Part shown: positions 45,303 to 54,273 of the stretch, piece after piece
How positions within the stretch are numbered: position 1 is the first letter of the stretch
Layout of the letters: every line of letters starts with the position of its first letter
Translations under genes and position numbers: made by a program
NCBI GenBank assembly: GCA_016744115.1
Contig: JADGEZ010000009.1
Span: 1 to 56,259, forward strand
Source: Sulfurimonas sp.
GTDB lineage: Bacteria; Campylobacterota; Campylobacteria; Campylobacterales; Sulfurimonadaceae
Direction of reading: 5' to 3'
DNA: 56,259 bases
The notes under the pieces: generated by a model
What the model was told of the DNA's origin: nothing
The model's input: only the letters and a program-made list of their open reading frames with translations
Database searches by the model: none

Positions 45303-47030
45303 CTATATATGGAGTTTTTGATGAAAATAATTGTCTATGTCAAAGTATATTTCACCATTTTGATTTTTAAAGGTTAGAAGATTTTTGTTTAAATCTTTCA
45401 TATTTTTAACACCCATAACACATAAAACAACTTTCATACTTTTAATAAGATTTTTATGATAATTTCCTATCTCCAAACCTTGTTTTACAACAAGATAAGA
45501 GGCTCTTTTTTTCTTATCTTGTGTAGCCATTCCAACAGGACATACATGAGAACCAAAACCTGAACACATTTTTGCACGAATACAACCACCACTCATCATA
45601 AACCCACGAGCAATACCAACGGCATCAGCACCCATAGCCATAGTTATAACTGCATCATCTGGTGTTAAAATTTTACCACTAGAAATAATTCTAATATTTT
45701 GACGAATACCATATTTTTTAAGCATAGTGTCTAAAACATACAGAGCATTATTTGTTGTGAGACCTACTGATTCCATAAGTTCTAATGGGGCAGTTGCACT
45801 TCCTCCCTCACCAGAATCAACGGAAATAAAATCTGGGATACTTCTTCCCTCATCTTTTCTTTTTGCCATCTCTGCAACCATCTCATCTATAGCCGAAGCA
45901 TCAGAAATAACGATTTTAAAACCAACAGGTTTGTTTGAGAGTTTTTGGAGTTTTTCTACAAAATCAAGTAAGTGAGCCGTAGTGTCTGCATAAGGAAATC
46001 TATTTGGAGAAAAGATATTTTCTCCCTCAGGTACGCCTCTGTAGTAAGCAATATCTGGTGTAACTTTAGCCCCAGCGAGTTTACCACCAGTTTGTTTTGC
46101 ACCTTGAGCAATCTTAATTTCTGTCATTTTACAAAACTTCATTACTTTTTGATATTTTAGTGCATCAAATTTACCGTTTTCATCACGAACACCATAGAGT
46201 CCTGAACTCATTTGAAATATCATATTTGGAATACTTGAAGGAACTTCTGCTGGAAAATCTTCAAGTTTTGCCTGCCAGTTTACACGAAACAAGACATGTG
46301 ATTGAGTATCATATATATATGTATTTTGAGTTTTTTTATTGAGTAAAATAGTTCTATACCATTTCATTGCAATTTTTCTGTTAAATAACATGTCACCAAT
46401 ATTAAAGGCAAATTCCGCAAAAGGTGTATTTCTAATTATCTCTAAATATTTTGCATTTTCAAGGTCTGGTTTGAGTGTAAAGAGATGGTTGGATGTAAGT
46501 GACCCCTCCCCTGTGTTAATAGTTAGCTTAGAATTTTTTCCAGCGATAGAAAAAGCACGAACAGCCTCGGGGCTTAATGCTCCATCACTCATAGCTGAGC
46601 GAATAATCGGAGTATGAGATACAAAAGGAATCTCTCTATCTTCCCCAAATACAACACTTGTATCCTCATCAACCTCATCTTCATTTAAAACATTCGTGGC
46701 GTGTTTTATGATAAACCTTGAACCTGAAAAAGGTTGTGTTACTGAAAATGATTGATAATTTGGTAAATCTTTTGCAGCCTTATAGACCCAATCTACCTTA
46801 TCTTTTGAATCATAAAAAGTTTCTTCTGCAAAATATTGACGCATTGGTTCACGAAGTGCTTCTAAAAGGTATCTACCTCTTCCTATGATAGGATAGTTGA
46901 TGAGTAAAGAGTGTTTTCGTTGAACATATTTATCATGGATAAAGAGAGCAAATAAACCTATAAGTCCAGCAAATATAAAAAATTCAATAAAATCTAAAAA
47001 CAGACTCCATGATTGGTGTAGCATTTCCAT
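45303..47030 (-). CDS. Membrane-anchored FMN/Fe-S glutamate-synthase-domain protein
   Basis: 575 residues. A membrane helix at about 12-32 (FLDFIEFFIFAGLIGLFALFI) is followed by a GltB-type FMN barrel: PIIRSAMSDGALSPEAV, QGAKQTGGKLAGAKV, ISVDSGEGGSATAPLE, and GADAVGIARGFMMSGGC followed by MCSGFGSHVCPVGMATQD, the Cys cluster for a [3Fe-4S] centre. It lacks the glutaminase domain of real GltB. Such proteins are often annotated as glutamate synthase but their substrate is not established. AAAGGAG precedes the ATG, which follows the hisS stop directly. Confidence 0.85.
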   Translation of the reverse strand: MEMLHQSWSLFLDFIEFFIFAGLIGLFALFIHDKYVQRKHSLLINYPIIGRGRYLLEALREPMRQYFAEETFYDSKDKVDWVYKAAKDLPNYQSFSVTQPFSGSRFIIKHATNVLNEDEVDEDTSVVFGEDREIPFVSHTPIIRSAMSDGALSPEAVRAFSIAGKNSKLTINTGEGSLTSNHLFTLKPDLENAKYLEIIRNTPFAEFAFNIGDMLFNRKIAMKWYRTILLNKKTQNTYIYDTQSHVLFRVNWQAKLEDFPAEVPSSIPNMIFQMSSGLYGVRDENGKFDALKYQKVMKFCKMTEIKIAQGAKQTGGKLAGAKVTPDIAYYRGVPEGENIFSPNRFPYADTTAHLLDFVEKLQKLSNKPVGFKIVISDASAIDEMVAEMAKRKDEGRSIPDFISVDSGEGGSATAPLELMESVGLTTNNALYVLDTMLKKYGIRQNIRIISSGKILTPDDAVITMAMGADAVGIARGFMMSGGCIRAKMCSGFGSHVCPVGMATQDKKKRASYLVVKQGLEIGNYHKNLIKSMKVVLCVMGVKNMKDLNKNLLTFKNQNGEIYFDIDNYFHQKLHI

Positions 47031-48242
47031 TTAAAACTCCTTTAAAGTTACTGTTTTTTCTGTATTGTCTTTTAAGTTTCTAATCACCATTGTAGCACTT
47101 TGTATCTCGTTTGAACCAATAATTATAAAATATTTTGCATTCACTTTCTCAGCGGCTTTTATATGGTTCTTAAAGTTTTTTGCCTTGTAGTCAATACTCA
47201 CTTTATGAGTTTTTCTTTTTTTATGAGAAAGCTGAACGATTAAATCAACAGCATTTTCATCCATTGCACCGATATAATAACCATTTTTTGGACTCTCTGG
47301 CATCACAATAAGCTCCATAAGCCTCTCAATTCCCATAGCAAAACCCACCGCAGGAGTGGGGCGACCATCAAGGAACTCTACAAGCTTGTCATAACGCCCA
47401 CCACCAGCTATCGCACTTTGACTACCGATATTATCACTTACAAACTCAAATGCAGTTTTTGAATAGTAATCTAGCCCACGAACAAGGTTTGTATCTATTT
47501 CATAATCAATATTATTTGAATCAAGGATATTTTTGAGTTTAGAAAAATCATCTTCACAAGATTGACAAAGATTGTTTATAAGTTTTGGAGCATCTTTATA
47601 AATCCTTTGGCATATTTTATTTTTACAATCTAGGACACGAATGGGATTTGTATCTAAGCGTCTAATACAGTCCTTGCAAACCTCATCTTTAAACTTTGTT
47701 ACATATTTTACTAAGTTATCATGATACGCTGGCATACACTTAGCATCACCGAGGGAGTTTAATTGCAATCTATAGCCAATTCCACATGCTAAAAGAATAT
47801 CACAAACCATCATAATCATATTAGCATCTTCATAAATACTCTCTACACCAAAGCTTTCTACTCCAAATTGGTGGAATTGTCTTAAGCGACCTTTTTGCGG
47901 TCTTTCATATCGAAACATTGAACCATGGTAAAAAAAGCGATGTATTCCACCAGCCTTGTCAAGTTTTTTTTGGATAAAAGCACGAACAACACCTGCTGTT
48001 CCCTCAGGACGAAGGGATACATCATTTTCGCCCTTATCTATAAACTGATACATCTCTTTTCCAACAATATCACTAGATGCTCCAACTGATCGCTTAAAAA
48101 GGGCAGTTTCTTCTAGTAAAGGAGTTTGGATAAAGTGAAAACCATACTTTTGTGCGACATCTGATGCAGTATTTATAAAGTAAGTAAATCTTTTATAGTC
48201 CTCACTTAAAATATCGTTCATTCCTCTGAGTGATTTAATCAT
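47031..48242 (-). CDS. hisS: Histidyl-tRNA synthetase
   Basis: Charges tRNA-His. The 403 residues have class II motifs and the His-specific blocks LRGMNDIL, LRPEGTAGVVRAF, MFRYERPQKGRLRQFHQFGVE, LVRGLDYYSKTAFEF and AIAGGGRYDKLVE, with a C-terminal anticodon-binding domain. A Cys-rich insert (CKDCIRRL, CKNKICQ, CQSCEDD) is usual in this subgroup. Overlaps tmk by 8 bases. Confidence 0.96.
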   Translation of the reverse strand: MIKSLRGMNDILSEDYKRFTYFINTASDVAQKYGFHFIQTPLLEETALFKRSVGASSDIVGKEMYQFIDKGENDVSLRPEGTAGVVRAFIQKKLDKAGGIHRFFYHGSMFRYERPQKGRLRQFHQFGVESFGVESIYEDANMIMMVCDILLACGIGYRLQLNSLGDAKCMPAYHDNLVKYVTKFKDEVCKDCIRRLDTNPIRVLDCKNKICQRIYKDAPKLINNLCQSCEDDFSKLKNILDSNNIDYEIDTNLVRGLDYYSKTAFEFVSDNIGSQSAIAGGGRYDKLVEFLDGRPTPAVGFAMGIERLMELIVMPESPKNGYYIGAMDENAVDLIVQLSHKKRKTHKVSIDYKAKNFKNHIKAAEKVNAKYFIIIGSNEIQSATMVIRNLKDNTEKTVTLKEF

Positions 48243-48819
48243 CGTTTTCCTTAATATTATAGAGTATATTTTGTGTTATAGCAGATCTGCTTTGTGTGGC
48301 ATCAATCTTTATGAGTTCTATCCCTAAGAGTTCTGTTGCTTCTATGATGGCATCTTGAATGCTTAAAAGGTATTGAGATCCTCGAAGTTCAATCCCATCT
48401 AATTTTTTTTGAGAAAGTCTATGTTCTAACTCTTTTTGAGTTAAGTAAAGCAAAAAAACTTTTTTTGGGTATATCTTGTTTGTTGCAAAGTCATTAAGGG
48501 CAAGTAAGTCTTTTTTTGAGATTTCTTTTTGTACTAAGGCATAGGCAATACCGCTAACAGCACTTCTATCTGAAATAATCATTTTATCAAGGTTTGGCTG
48601 GATTATTTCTTGTATATGTTCAGCCCTATCTGCTAAAAAAAGTAAAAATTCAGCCTTATTACTTTGAGCCTTAGCGGATAATACTATATTTCTAATCTCT
48701 TTGCCAACTTGTGTAGCCCCTGGTTCTTTTGTAATGATAGCATCAGAAAAATGTTTTGAGAGTTTTGTGATTTGTGTGCTTTTTCCAGCGGTATCAATTC
48801 CCTCTATTGCGATATACAT
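48235..48819 (-). CDS. tmk: Thymidylate kinase
   Basis: dTMP to dTDP phosphorylation. The 194 residues start YIAIEGIDTAGKSTQI (P-loop; the usual Gly/Cys after D is Thr), then ITKEPGATQVGKEIR, FLLFLADRAEHIQEII, ISDRSAVSGIAYALVQ and a short lid. Its stop and start overlap neighbours (1 base with coaD, 8 with hisS), a tight operon. Confidence 0.95.
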   Translation of the reverse strand: MYIAIEGIDTAGKSTQITKLSKHFSDAIITKEPGATQVGKEIRNIVLSAKAQSNKAEFLLFLADRAEHIQEIIQPNLDKMIISDRSAVSGIAYALVQKEISKKDLLALNDFATNKIYPKKVFLLYLTQKELEHRLSQKKLDGIELRGSQYLLSIQDAIIEATELLGIELIKIDATQSRSAITQNILYNIKENDD

Positions 48820-49298
48820 TAGTTTTTATTTCCTATGATTTTTTGTACTTCTTTTGGAAGTAAATGAGATGTTTTAGCATTAAACTTTAAAAGGTTTCTT
48901 ACGATAGAAGAACTGATAAAAGCATGTTGGAGTTTTGGCATCAAATATACTGTTTCTATAGAGTTATCTAAAGAGTTGTTTAAATATCCAAGTTGAAGCT
49001 CATACTCAAAATCACTTACAGCACGCAATCCACGGATAAGAATGCTCGCATTGTGTGTATGAGCTAACTCAACTGTGAGATTATTAAAACCAACAACACT
49101 TACATTGTCTAAATCTTTTACAGCTGCATTTATCATTTTGATTCTTTGCTCAAGAGTAAACATGGGTTTTTTATCCTCAGAAATAGCAACGGCAATGATT
49201 ACATTGTCAAAGAGTCTTAAGGCTCTCTCTATAACATCAAAATGTCCATTTGTAATAGGATCAAAAGTCCCTGGATATAAGGCTATACGCTTTGTCAA
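48819..49298 (-). CDS. coaD: Phosphopantetheine adenylyltransferase
   Basis: Penultimate step of coenzyme A synthesis. 159 residues from the TTG at 49298: TKRIALYPGTFDPITNGHFDVIERA with the TNGH nucleotidyltransferase motif, VAISEDKKPMF, ILIRGLRAVSDFEYELQLGYLN and ISSSIVR. The TTG has AGGTGGG about 8 bases upstream; a GTG four codons earlier would bury this site, so I prefer TTG. It begins 2 bases after the ubiX stop. Confidence 0.95.
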   Translation of the reverse strand: MTKRIALYPGTFDPITNGHFDVIERALRLFDNVIIAVAISEDKKPMFTLEQRIKMINAAVKDLDNVSVVGFNNLTVELAHTHNASILIRGLRAVSDFEYELQLGYLNNSLDNSIETVYLMPKLQHAFISSSIVRNLLKFNAKTSHLLPKEVQKIIGNKN

Positions 49299-49300
49299 TA

Positions 49301-49822
49301 CTATTCCCACCTTTTATATAAATCGTTTTGTATTCCAAGTAAATCAAACCATTTACCGATGATAAAATTTTCCATATCATCTAAGGTTTGTTGCTCTGAA
49401 TAGTACGCCATGAGAGGGGGAGCTATGATTATTCCAAGTGCTGCTAATTTTTGCATATTTTCTAAAGCAATAGCAGAAAAGGGCATCTCTCTAGGAGCAA
49501 GAATGAGTTTTTTTTGCTCTTTTATCATTACAGCGGCACTACGAGTGACTAAGTTATCACTAATTCCAGAAGCAATTTTTGCTAAAGTATTCATACTACA
49601 AGGTGCAATAATCATAGCATCAACACCAAATGAGCCAGAGGCAATACTTGCTGATATATCTTGATTATCATGTTCTATAACGCTTAATTCTTTGTCTAAA
49701 ACTATTTGAGAGTTTTGAGACATAATAAAGTGTTTTTCTATCTCTTTTGGCAGAAGTTTAAGCATTTTTACGCCAATGTTTACGCCACTTGCACCACTCG
49801 TTGCTATAATGATTTTTTTCAT
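49301..49822 (-). CDS. ubiX: Flavin prenyltransferase UbiX
   Basis: Makes prenyl-FMN, the cofactor of UbiD-type decarboxylases. The 173 residues have IIATSGASGVNIGVKML, IIAPCSMNTLAKIASGISDNLVTRSAAVMIKE (APCSMNTLA), LILAPREMPFSAI and IIAPPLMAYY. Directly follows flgA. It would activate the UbiD-type enzyme at 27772-29589, linking two distant parts of the window. Confidence 0.94.
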   Translation of the reverse strand: MKKIIIATSGASGVNIGVKMLKLLPKEIEKHFIMSQNSQIVLDKELSVIEHDNQDISASIASGSFGVDAMIIAPCSMNTLAKIASGISDNLVTRSAAVMIKEQKKLILAPREMPFSAIALENMQKLAALGIIIAPPLMAYYSEQQTLDDMENFIIGKWFDLLGIQNDLYKRWE

Positions 49823-50689
49823 TTATTTTAACTCTACCATATTTTTACCTATTATTCTTACTCTTATTTTTTGTCTATTATTTTTTTGAACTGTTATTAT
49901 ATCTTGAAGTTTTCCATTTTGTAATGCTTTAGCAAAAAAAGATATATTTATATTTCCATTTTTAAGGCTTACGCTGACATGAGCGTTTTTTTTCACAAGA
50001 TCTAAACTTTGTATATCACGAATCGTTAAAATTTTTCCTACTTTTAAATTTCGTTTTGCTTGACTTGTATTTAAATGAGAAATATTAATAGGCAAGGCTC
50101 TAAATTTATCAAATACAATATTTTTTTTTATAGTATTTAAGGTAGAGACTCTATCTCCTCTATGAAGTTTTCTTTTACTTGTATATACATAAAGATTAGC
50201 GTCAATGAGATAATCAAAAAAAAGTTTTTTATTATCTATGGTTTTAATACTAAGTGTCCCTTTTTTAGATAAGTATGCTTTTTTATTTAAAGAGACTTGA
50301 AATTTTTTTGCTAATGATTTTACAAAACCTCTTGGCATAATAAGAACTGAATTAATTTTTAAATCTGGATAATGTTCTTTATAATTTTCTATAAGTTGTG
50401 ACTTAATATTAGAAGTGTCTATAGGGCTTTTTTGAATAAAACGAATGTAGCGACTAGAACTTTTAGTGATTTTATAAGCATACTGACTTAGTAAAGCTAT
50501 TAAGTCTTTTGTTTTAATTTTTTTTGTATATTTATGTTGATTTATTGTATATAAGCTAATATTGGGTTTAGCATTAGGAATAATATCTTGAACTTGTATA
50601 TTTTTAGAATCAACATAATAGACACTATGAAGCTCGTAGGAAAATAGATGTATTGTAAAAAATAATAACAAAAATATTTTTTGAAGCAT
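49823..50689 (-). CDS. flgA: Flagellar basal body P-ring formation protein FlgA
   Basis: Periplasmic chaperone for P-ring assembly. 288 residues from the ATG at 50689 (a GTG three codons earlier is possible): signal peptide (IFLLLFFTIHLFSYE), a long N-terminal part, then the SAF-type domain with KRKLHRGDRVSTLNTI, AKRNLKVGKILTIRDIQ and the final block KNRQKIRVRIIG as in FlgA. The N-terminal extension is usual in Campylobacterota. Its stop abuts the ubiX start. Confidence 0.88.
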   Translation of the reverse strand: MLQKIFLLLFFTIHLFSYELHSVYYVDSKNIQVQDIIPNAKPNISLYTINQHKYTKKIKTKDLIALLSQYAYKITKSSSRYIRFIQKSPIDTSNIKSQLIENYKEHYPDLKINSVLIMPRGFVKSLAKKFQVSLNKKAYLSKKGTLSIKTIDNKKLFFDYLIDANLYVYTSKRKLHRGDRVSTLNTIKKNIVFDKFRALPINISHLNTSQAKRNLKVGKILTIRDIQSLDLVKKNAHVSVSLKNGNINISFFAKALQNGKLQDIITVQKNNRQKIRVRIIGKNMVELK

Positions 50690-50751
50690 TAAAATCACTT
50701 TAATTAGAATAAATTGATTTTAGCATACTTGTAGTTAGCTATAGTTTAATC

Positions 50752-51408
50752 TTAAAGACAACTTTTTATAGTTTTTAAGTCATTAAATGTTGTTTTTTTG
50801 AGCTGGGGATTTCTTAATAAAAATTCAGGATGATATATTGGGATAAGTTTAGATTGTTTAAAATCCATAACATGACCTCTTACATTTTCAAAATTATCAC
50901 TTTCATTAGTAACTTTATAATAAGCATCCCAGCCTAAGGTAACAATCACTTTGGGTTGAACAAACTCTATTTGTGAAAATAGATAGGATTTGCATGAATT
51001 GAACTCTGATGTTGAGGGAATATTTGAATTAAGAGTTTTACATTTTATTGCATGAGTAAAATAAACATCATTTACATCTAACTTTAAAACATTTTGTATC
51101 ATTTTTTTTAAGCTTTCTCCAGATCTACCAACATAGTAAGAGTTTTGAGAATCTTCACTCGTAGATACACTGAAGTCTATCAACATCAAGTCCGCATTAG
51201 TATTTCCATAGCCACTCATACTTTGAGTTCTGGATTTACTCAAATCACATAAATGACAAGTTGATATGTTTTGTCTTAATTCTTCAAAAGTAGTAGCCGT
51301 TTTATTTTCAGATGCTTCGTTGATAGAAAAAGGATCACTATAGCTAAAGCCAAGTGCCTTTTGACGGTGTAAATTTTGTAGTAAAACAAGATTTTGATAG
51401 GATTTCAA
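50752..51408 (-). CDS. Family-4 uracil-DNA glycosylase-like Fe-S protein
   Basis: 218 residues. C51, C54, C123 and C139 (CHLC, KCKTLN, SCKSYL) match the four [4Fe-4S] ligands of family 4/5 UDGs, and YYVGRSGESLKKMI, VIVTLGWDAYY and YHPEFLLRNP match later motifs. The first catalytic motif, normally GEAPG, reads LIDFSVSTSED (76-86), so the water-activating part is altered. Uracil removal is uncertain; it may act on another lesion or be structural. TTG start with AGGAAA at about 8 bases. Confidence 0.8.
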   Translation of the reverse strand: MKSYQNLVLLQNLHRQKALGFSYSDPFSINEASENKTATTFEELRQNISTCHLCDLSKSRTQSMSGYGNTNADLMLIDFSVSTSEDSQNSYYVGRSGESLKKMIQNVLKLDVNDVYFTHAIKCKTLNSNIPSTSEFNSCKSYLFSQIEFVQPKVIVTLGWDAYYKVTNESDNFENVRGHVMDFKQSKLIPIYHPEFLLRNPQLKKTTFNDLKTIKSCL

Positions 51409-51646
51409 GTAATTTTTCCTTTTAATAAACAGAATGAAAAGCTTATTTAATACAGTATATATGATATATATTATAAAGTCAAATTAGGAAAATTAACTTT
51501 ATATAAAACAATTAGTTAATATAGATATAAATGAATTTCATTACTACGCAGTGAATGATGTTTGTAAAAAAGTATTTGAAGTGATACTAAATTGAATTTT
51601 TGGAGTTGTTCAAAGGTGTAGTTAAGCCCTAAAATAGGACTTGAGA
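51409..51646. other. AT-rich spacer with no visible gene
   Basis: Very AT-rich, with no open frame carrying a ribosome site. An imperfect hairpin (51624-51630 with 51636-51642, closed by a G-U pair only in minus-strand RNA) lies 5 bases past the superoxide reductase stop and may weakly end that transcript; there is no U run. Confidence 0.35.
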
Positions 51647-52033
51647 CTACTGAGCTACAGCTATTTCTACAGGAGTTGATTCCCAGATACCGTGTTTTGT
51701 GCAGTAACCGTGAGCGATTAGGTTTAATTTTTTACCCATTGGTCTGATGTTAAATGTTACTTCTGAGTGAGATTTTGCATTTCCTAAAGCACCTGCTACA
51801 AGAGTAGTCATTGCTAATTTAGTTTCGCCATTAAAAAGTGTGATACTTTCTATATAGTGATCAAGATCGTCTGGATGAGTGTATTCCTTACCCATTTTAA
51901 CATTTACTGCAAGCATCTCGCCTTTTTTAGCTTCACCCTCAACTGTGATGAATGGTGAGTGACGATCGATTAAATCTTTTTTAGCTTCTCTTTCTACTGT
52001 GTCTATATCAACATATTTGTTAATCTTTGGCAT
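51647..52033 (-). CDS. Superoxide reductase (desulfoferrodoxin-like, single iron centre)
   Basis: Reduces superoxide to peroxide without making oxygen. 128 residues with the five iron ligands of the SOR centre: H25 (DRHSPFI), H53 and H59 (YTHPDDLDHYI), C111 and H114 (CTKHGIWE). No N-terminal desulforedoxin domain, so it is a one-iron enzyme. The usual Glu-Lys before the first His is Asp23-Arg24 here. AGGA-type site before ATG; it is divergent from glyS with about 170 bases between. Fits a microaerophile. Confidence 0.88.
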   Translation of the reverse strand: MPKINKYVDIDTVEREAKKDLIDRHSPFITVEGEAKKGEMLAVNVKMGKEYTHPDDLDHYIESITLFNGETKLAMTTLVAGALGNAKSHSEVTFNIRPMGKKLNLIAHGYCTKHGIWESTPVEIAVAQ

Positions 52034-52201
52034 GGTTTATCCTTATGTATTTTAATTTAAGTTGATATTGTAACAGTAAAACTTTCAGTTAAACATAAAC
52101 AAGAATAAAGACATCCTAATTAAGATGGATTTAATTTTTTCATAAACTTTTAACCAAAATATAGATAAAATCGCGACAACTAAATATAAAGAGTCCCTAA
52201 T

Positions 52202-54223
52202 ATGTTAAAACCTTTACTCATTGAAATCGGAGTTGAAGAGCTTCCTGCTGTACCACTTTTAAAAGAATTGAAAAATATTGAAAAAAAATATGCTGATATT
52301 TTAGAAAGAAATTCACTTCTAGGTGAGTTTGAATTTCACTATACTCCTCGGCGTTTAGTGATTTATCATGCTGAATTTAAAACACATCAAGAAGATAGTG
52401 TAGAGGAGTTTTTTGGTGCACCTATCTCTGTTGCCTACAAAGATGGCGAGCCAACTCCAGCAGCAAAAGGTTTTGCAAAAAAATGTGGTGTTGATTTAAG
52501 TGAGATAACAAGAGGCAAAAAAGCTAATAAAGAAGTCCTTTATTACAAAAAAGATGTAAAAGGAAAATCTTCATTAGAGTTGTTATCTAGTATCATCCAA
52601 GAATGGATTAAGTCATTAGAGTTTGGTAAGTCAATGCGATGGGGTAGTGCAAGTGAGAGTTTTATCCGTCCTATTCGCTGGTTAATCGTAATGCTTGGAG
52701 ATGAACTTGTAGATGTTAATCTTTTTGGAGTAGCATCAAGTAAAACTACATTTGTGCATCGCATCGCTAACTTTGAAGCAGTTGAAATTAGTTCTATTAA
52801 AGAGTATTTTGCAACACTTAAAAATGGGGGTGTAACACTCTTCGCTGATACTAGAAGAAAAAATATTTTACATAACTTTGATGTTATTGAGAAAGAAAAT
52901 GATTTTACAATTGAGATAGATGAAGACTTACTAGATGAAGTAGTGGCAATAACAGAAAATCCAACAGCACTTTTAGGTTCATTTGATGTAGATTTTTTAA
53001 GACTTCCTCCTGAGGTAATTATCATTTCAATGAAAGAGCATCAGAGATATTTTCCAGTTTTTAAAGATAAAAAACTTATCAACAAGTTTATTGTTGTCTC
53101 AAACGCTTTAACGGATGATTTTTCAAAAGTGATAGAGGGAAATGAAAAGGTTTTGCGTCCTCGTTTAGCAGATGGACTTTTCTTTTATGATAATGATTTA
53201 AAGAGCGGTCTCTCTACAGCAGGATTAGAAAAAGTTGCATTTTTTAAAGGTCTAGGAACTCTAGGGGATAAGATTCAAAGAGAGTTAAAAATAGCAAATA
53301 CTTTTTTTGATATTTTTAAGCTTGATGGAGATAAAACAGACTTAAATAGGGCGGTAGAACTTGCCAAAGCTGACCTTATGAGTGAGATGGTATATGAGTT
53401 TACAGAACTTCAAGGTCTTATGGGTGGCTATTATGCAAGTGCAGCAGGAGAGAGTGAAGCCGTTGTTAGTGCGATAAAGCAACAGTATTTACCAGATGGC
53501 GAAGATAGTGAACTTCCATCAACTCCTTTGAGTGCTATAGTTGCTATGAGCTTAAAGTTAGATACCTTACTTGCACTCTTTAGTGTCAAAGAGATTCCAA
53601 CAGGCTCTCGTGATCCCTTTGCACTTCGCCGTGCAGTCAATGGCATTATTCGCATTAGTATTGAGCATAAGTTTGAGTTCGATATTGTCAAAACATTAAC
53701 ACATCTCTCAAGTGGATACGCTGAGATAGATATGCAGAAATTAGAAAACTTCTTTTTAGAGAGAGTAAAGCAGTATTTTAAAAGTGTTAATCCTTCTATT
53801 GTTGAAGCGGTATTAGTCACAGGGGAGAGAGAACTTTTAGCTCTTGAACAAAAGATACAAGCCTTAAATAACATTGTAAATTCTGAGGGATTTACGGAGT
53901 ACTTTACAACATTTAAAAGAGTTGCAAACATCACTAAAGATGTAGATTTATCACAGCCTCTTTTTATCAACAAATGCTCTTTTGAATTTGAAGCAGAGGC
54001 GATACTTTTTGATAAATATACAGAAATTACAAGTTCAAAATATGAAAACTATGAACTAGAACTCGATGCTCTTTTAGGCTTAAAACCACAACTAGATAGA
54101 TTTTTTGAAGATGTTATGGTAAATGTTGAAAACGAAGTAGTTAAAAACAACAGAAAATGTCTTATCGCATCGGTGTATAAAAGTATATTAAAAATTGCAG
54201 ATATTAAAGAGGTAAGTATTTAG
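52202..54223 (+). CDS. glyS: Glycyl-tRNA synthetase beta subunit
   Basis: Beta chain of the alpha2-beta2 GlyRS. The 673 residues start PLLIEIGVEELPAVPL, with FHYTPRRLVIYH, FGAPISVAYKDGEPTPAAKGFAKKCGV, GSASESFIRPIRWLIV, SMKEHQRYFPV and VLRPRLADGLFFYDND, and end with the anticodon-binding domain SRDPFALRRAVNGIIRI. The alpha subunit glyQ is not in the window. A good terminator follows. Confidence 0.96.
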   Translation: MLKPLLIEIGVEELPAVPLLKELKNIEKKYADILERNSLLGEFEFHYTPRRLVIYHAEFKTHQEDSVEEFFGAPISVAYKDGEPTPAAKGFAKKCGVDLSEITRGKKANKEVLYYKKDVKGKSSLELLSSIIQEWIKSLEFGKSMRWGSASESFIRPIRWLIVMLGDELVDVNLFGVASSKTTFVHRIANFEAVEISSIKEYFATLKNGGVTLFADTRRKNILHNFDVIEKENDFTIEIDEDLLDEVVAITENPTALLGSFDVDFLRLPPEVIIISMKEHQRYFPVFKDKKLINKFIVVSNALTDDFSKVIEGNEKVLRPRLADGLFFYDNDLKSGLSTAGLEKVAFFKGLGTLGDKIQRELKIANTFFDIFKLDGDKTDLNRAVELAKADLMSEMVYEFTELQGLMGGYYASAAGESEAVVSAIKQQYLPDGEDSELPSTPLSAIVAMSLKLDTLLALFSVKEIPTGSRDPFALRRAVNGIIRISIEHKFEFDIVKTLTHLSSGYAEIDMQKLENFFLERVKQYFKSVNPSIVEAVLVTGERELLALEQKIQALNNIVNSEGFTEYFTTFKRVANITKDVDLSQPLFINKCSFEFEAEAILFDKYTEITSSKYENYELELDALLGLKPQLDRFFEDVMVNVENEVVKNNRKCLIASVYKSILKIADIKEVSI

Positions 54224-54233
54224 TCTTTGTTCG

Positions 54234-54273
54234 AGAGACTTCTTACTTTCAAGAAGAAGTCTCTAAGTTTTTT
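54234..54273 (+). terminator. Rho-independent terminator of glyS
   Basis: AGAGACTTCTT (54234-54244) pairs perfectly with AAGAAGTCTCT (54254-54264) around a 9-base loop, followed by AAGTTTTTT. The T run is on the plus strand only, so it serves glyS, not the convergent nusA. Confidence 0.8.

Noticed and set aside
52543-53973. Long frames on the strand opposite glyS
   Set aside because: Mirror frames of a strongly coding gene; products are low-complexity Ser/Ile/Leu strings without motifs.
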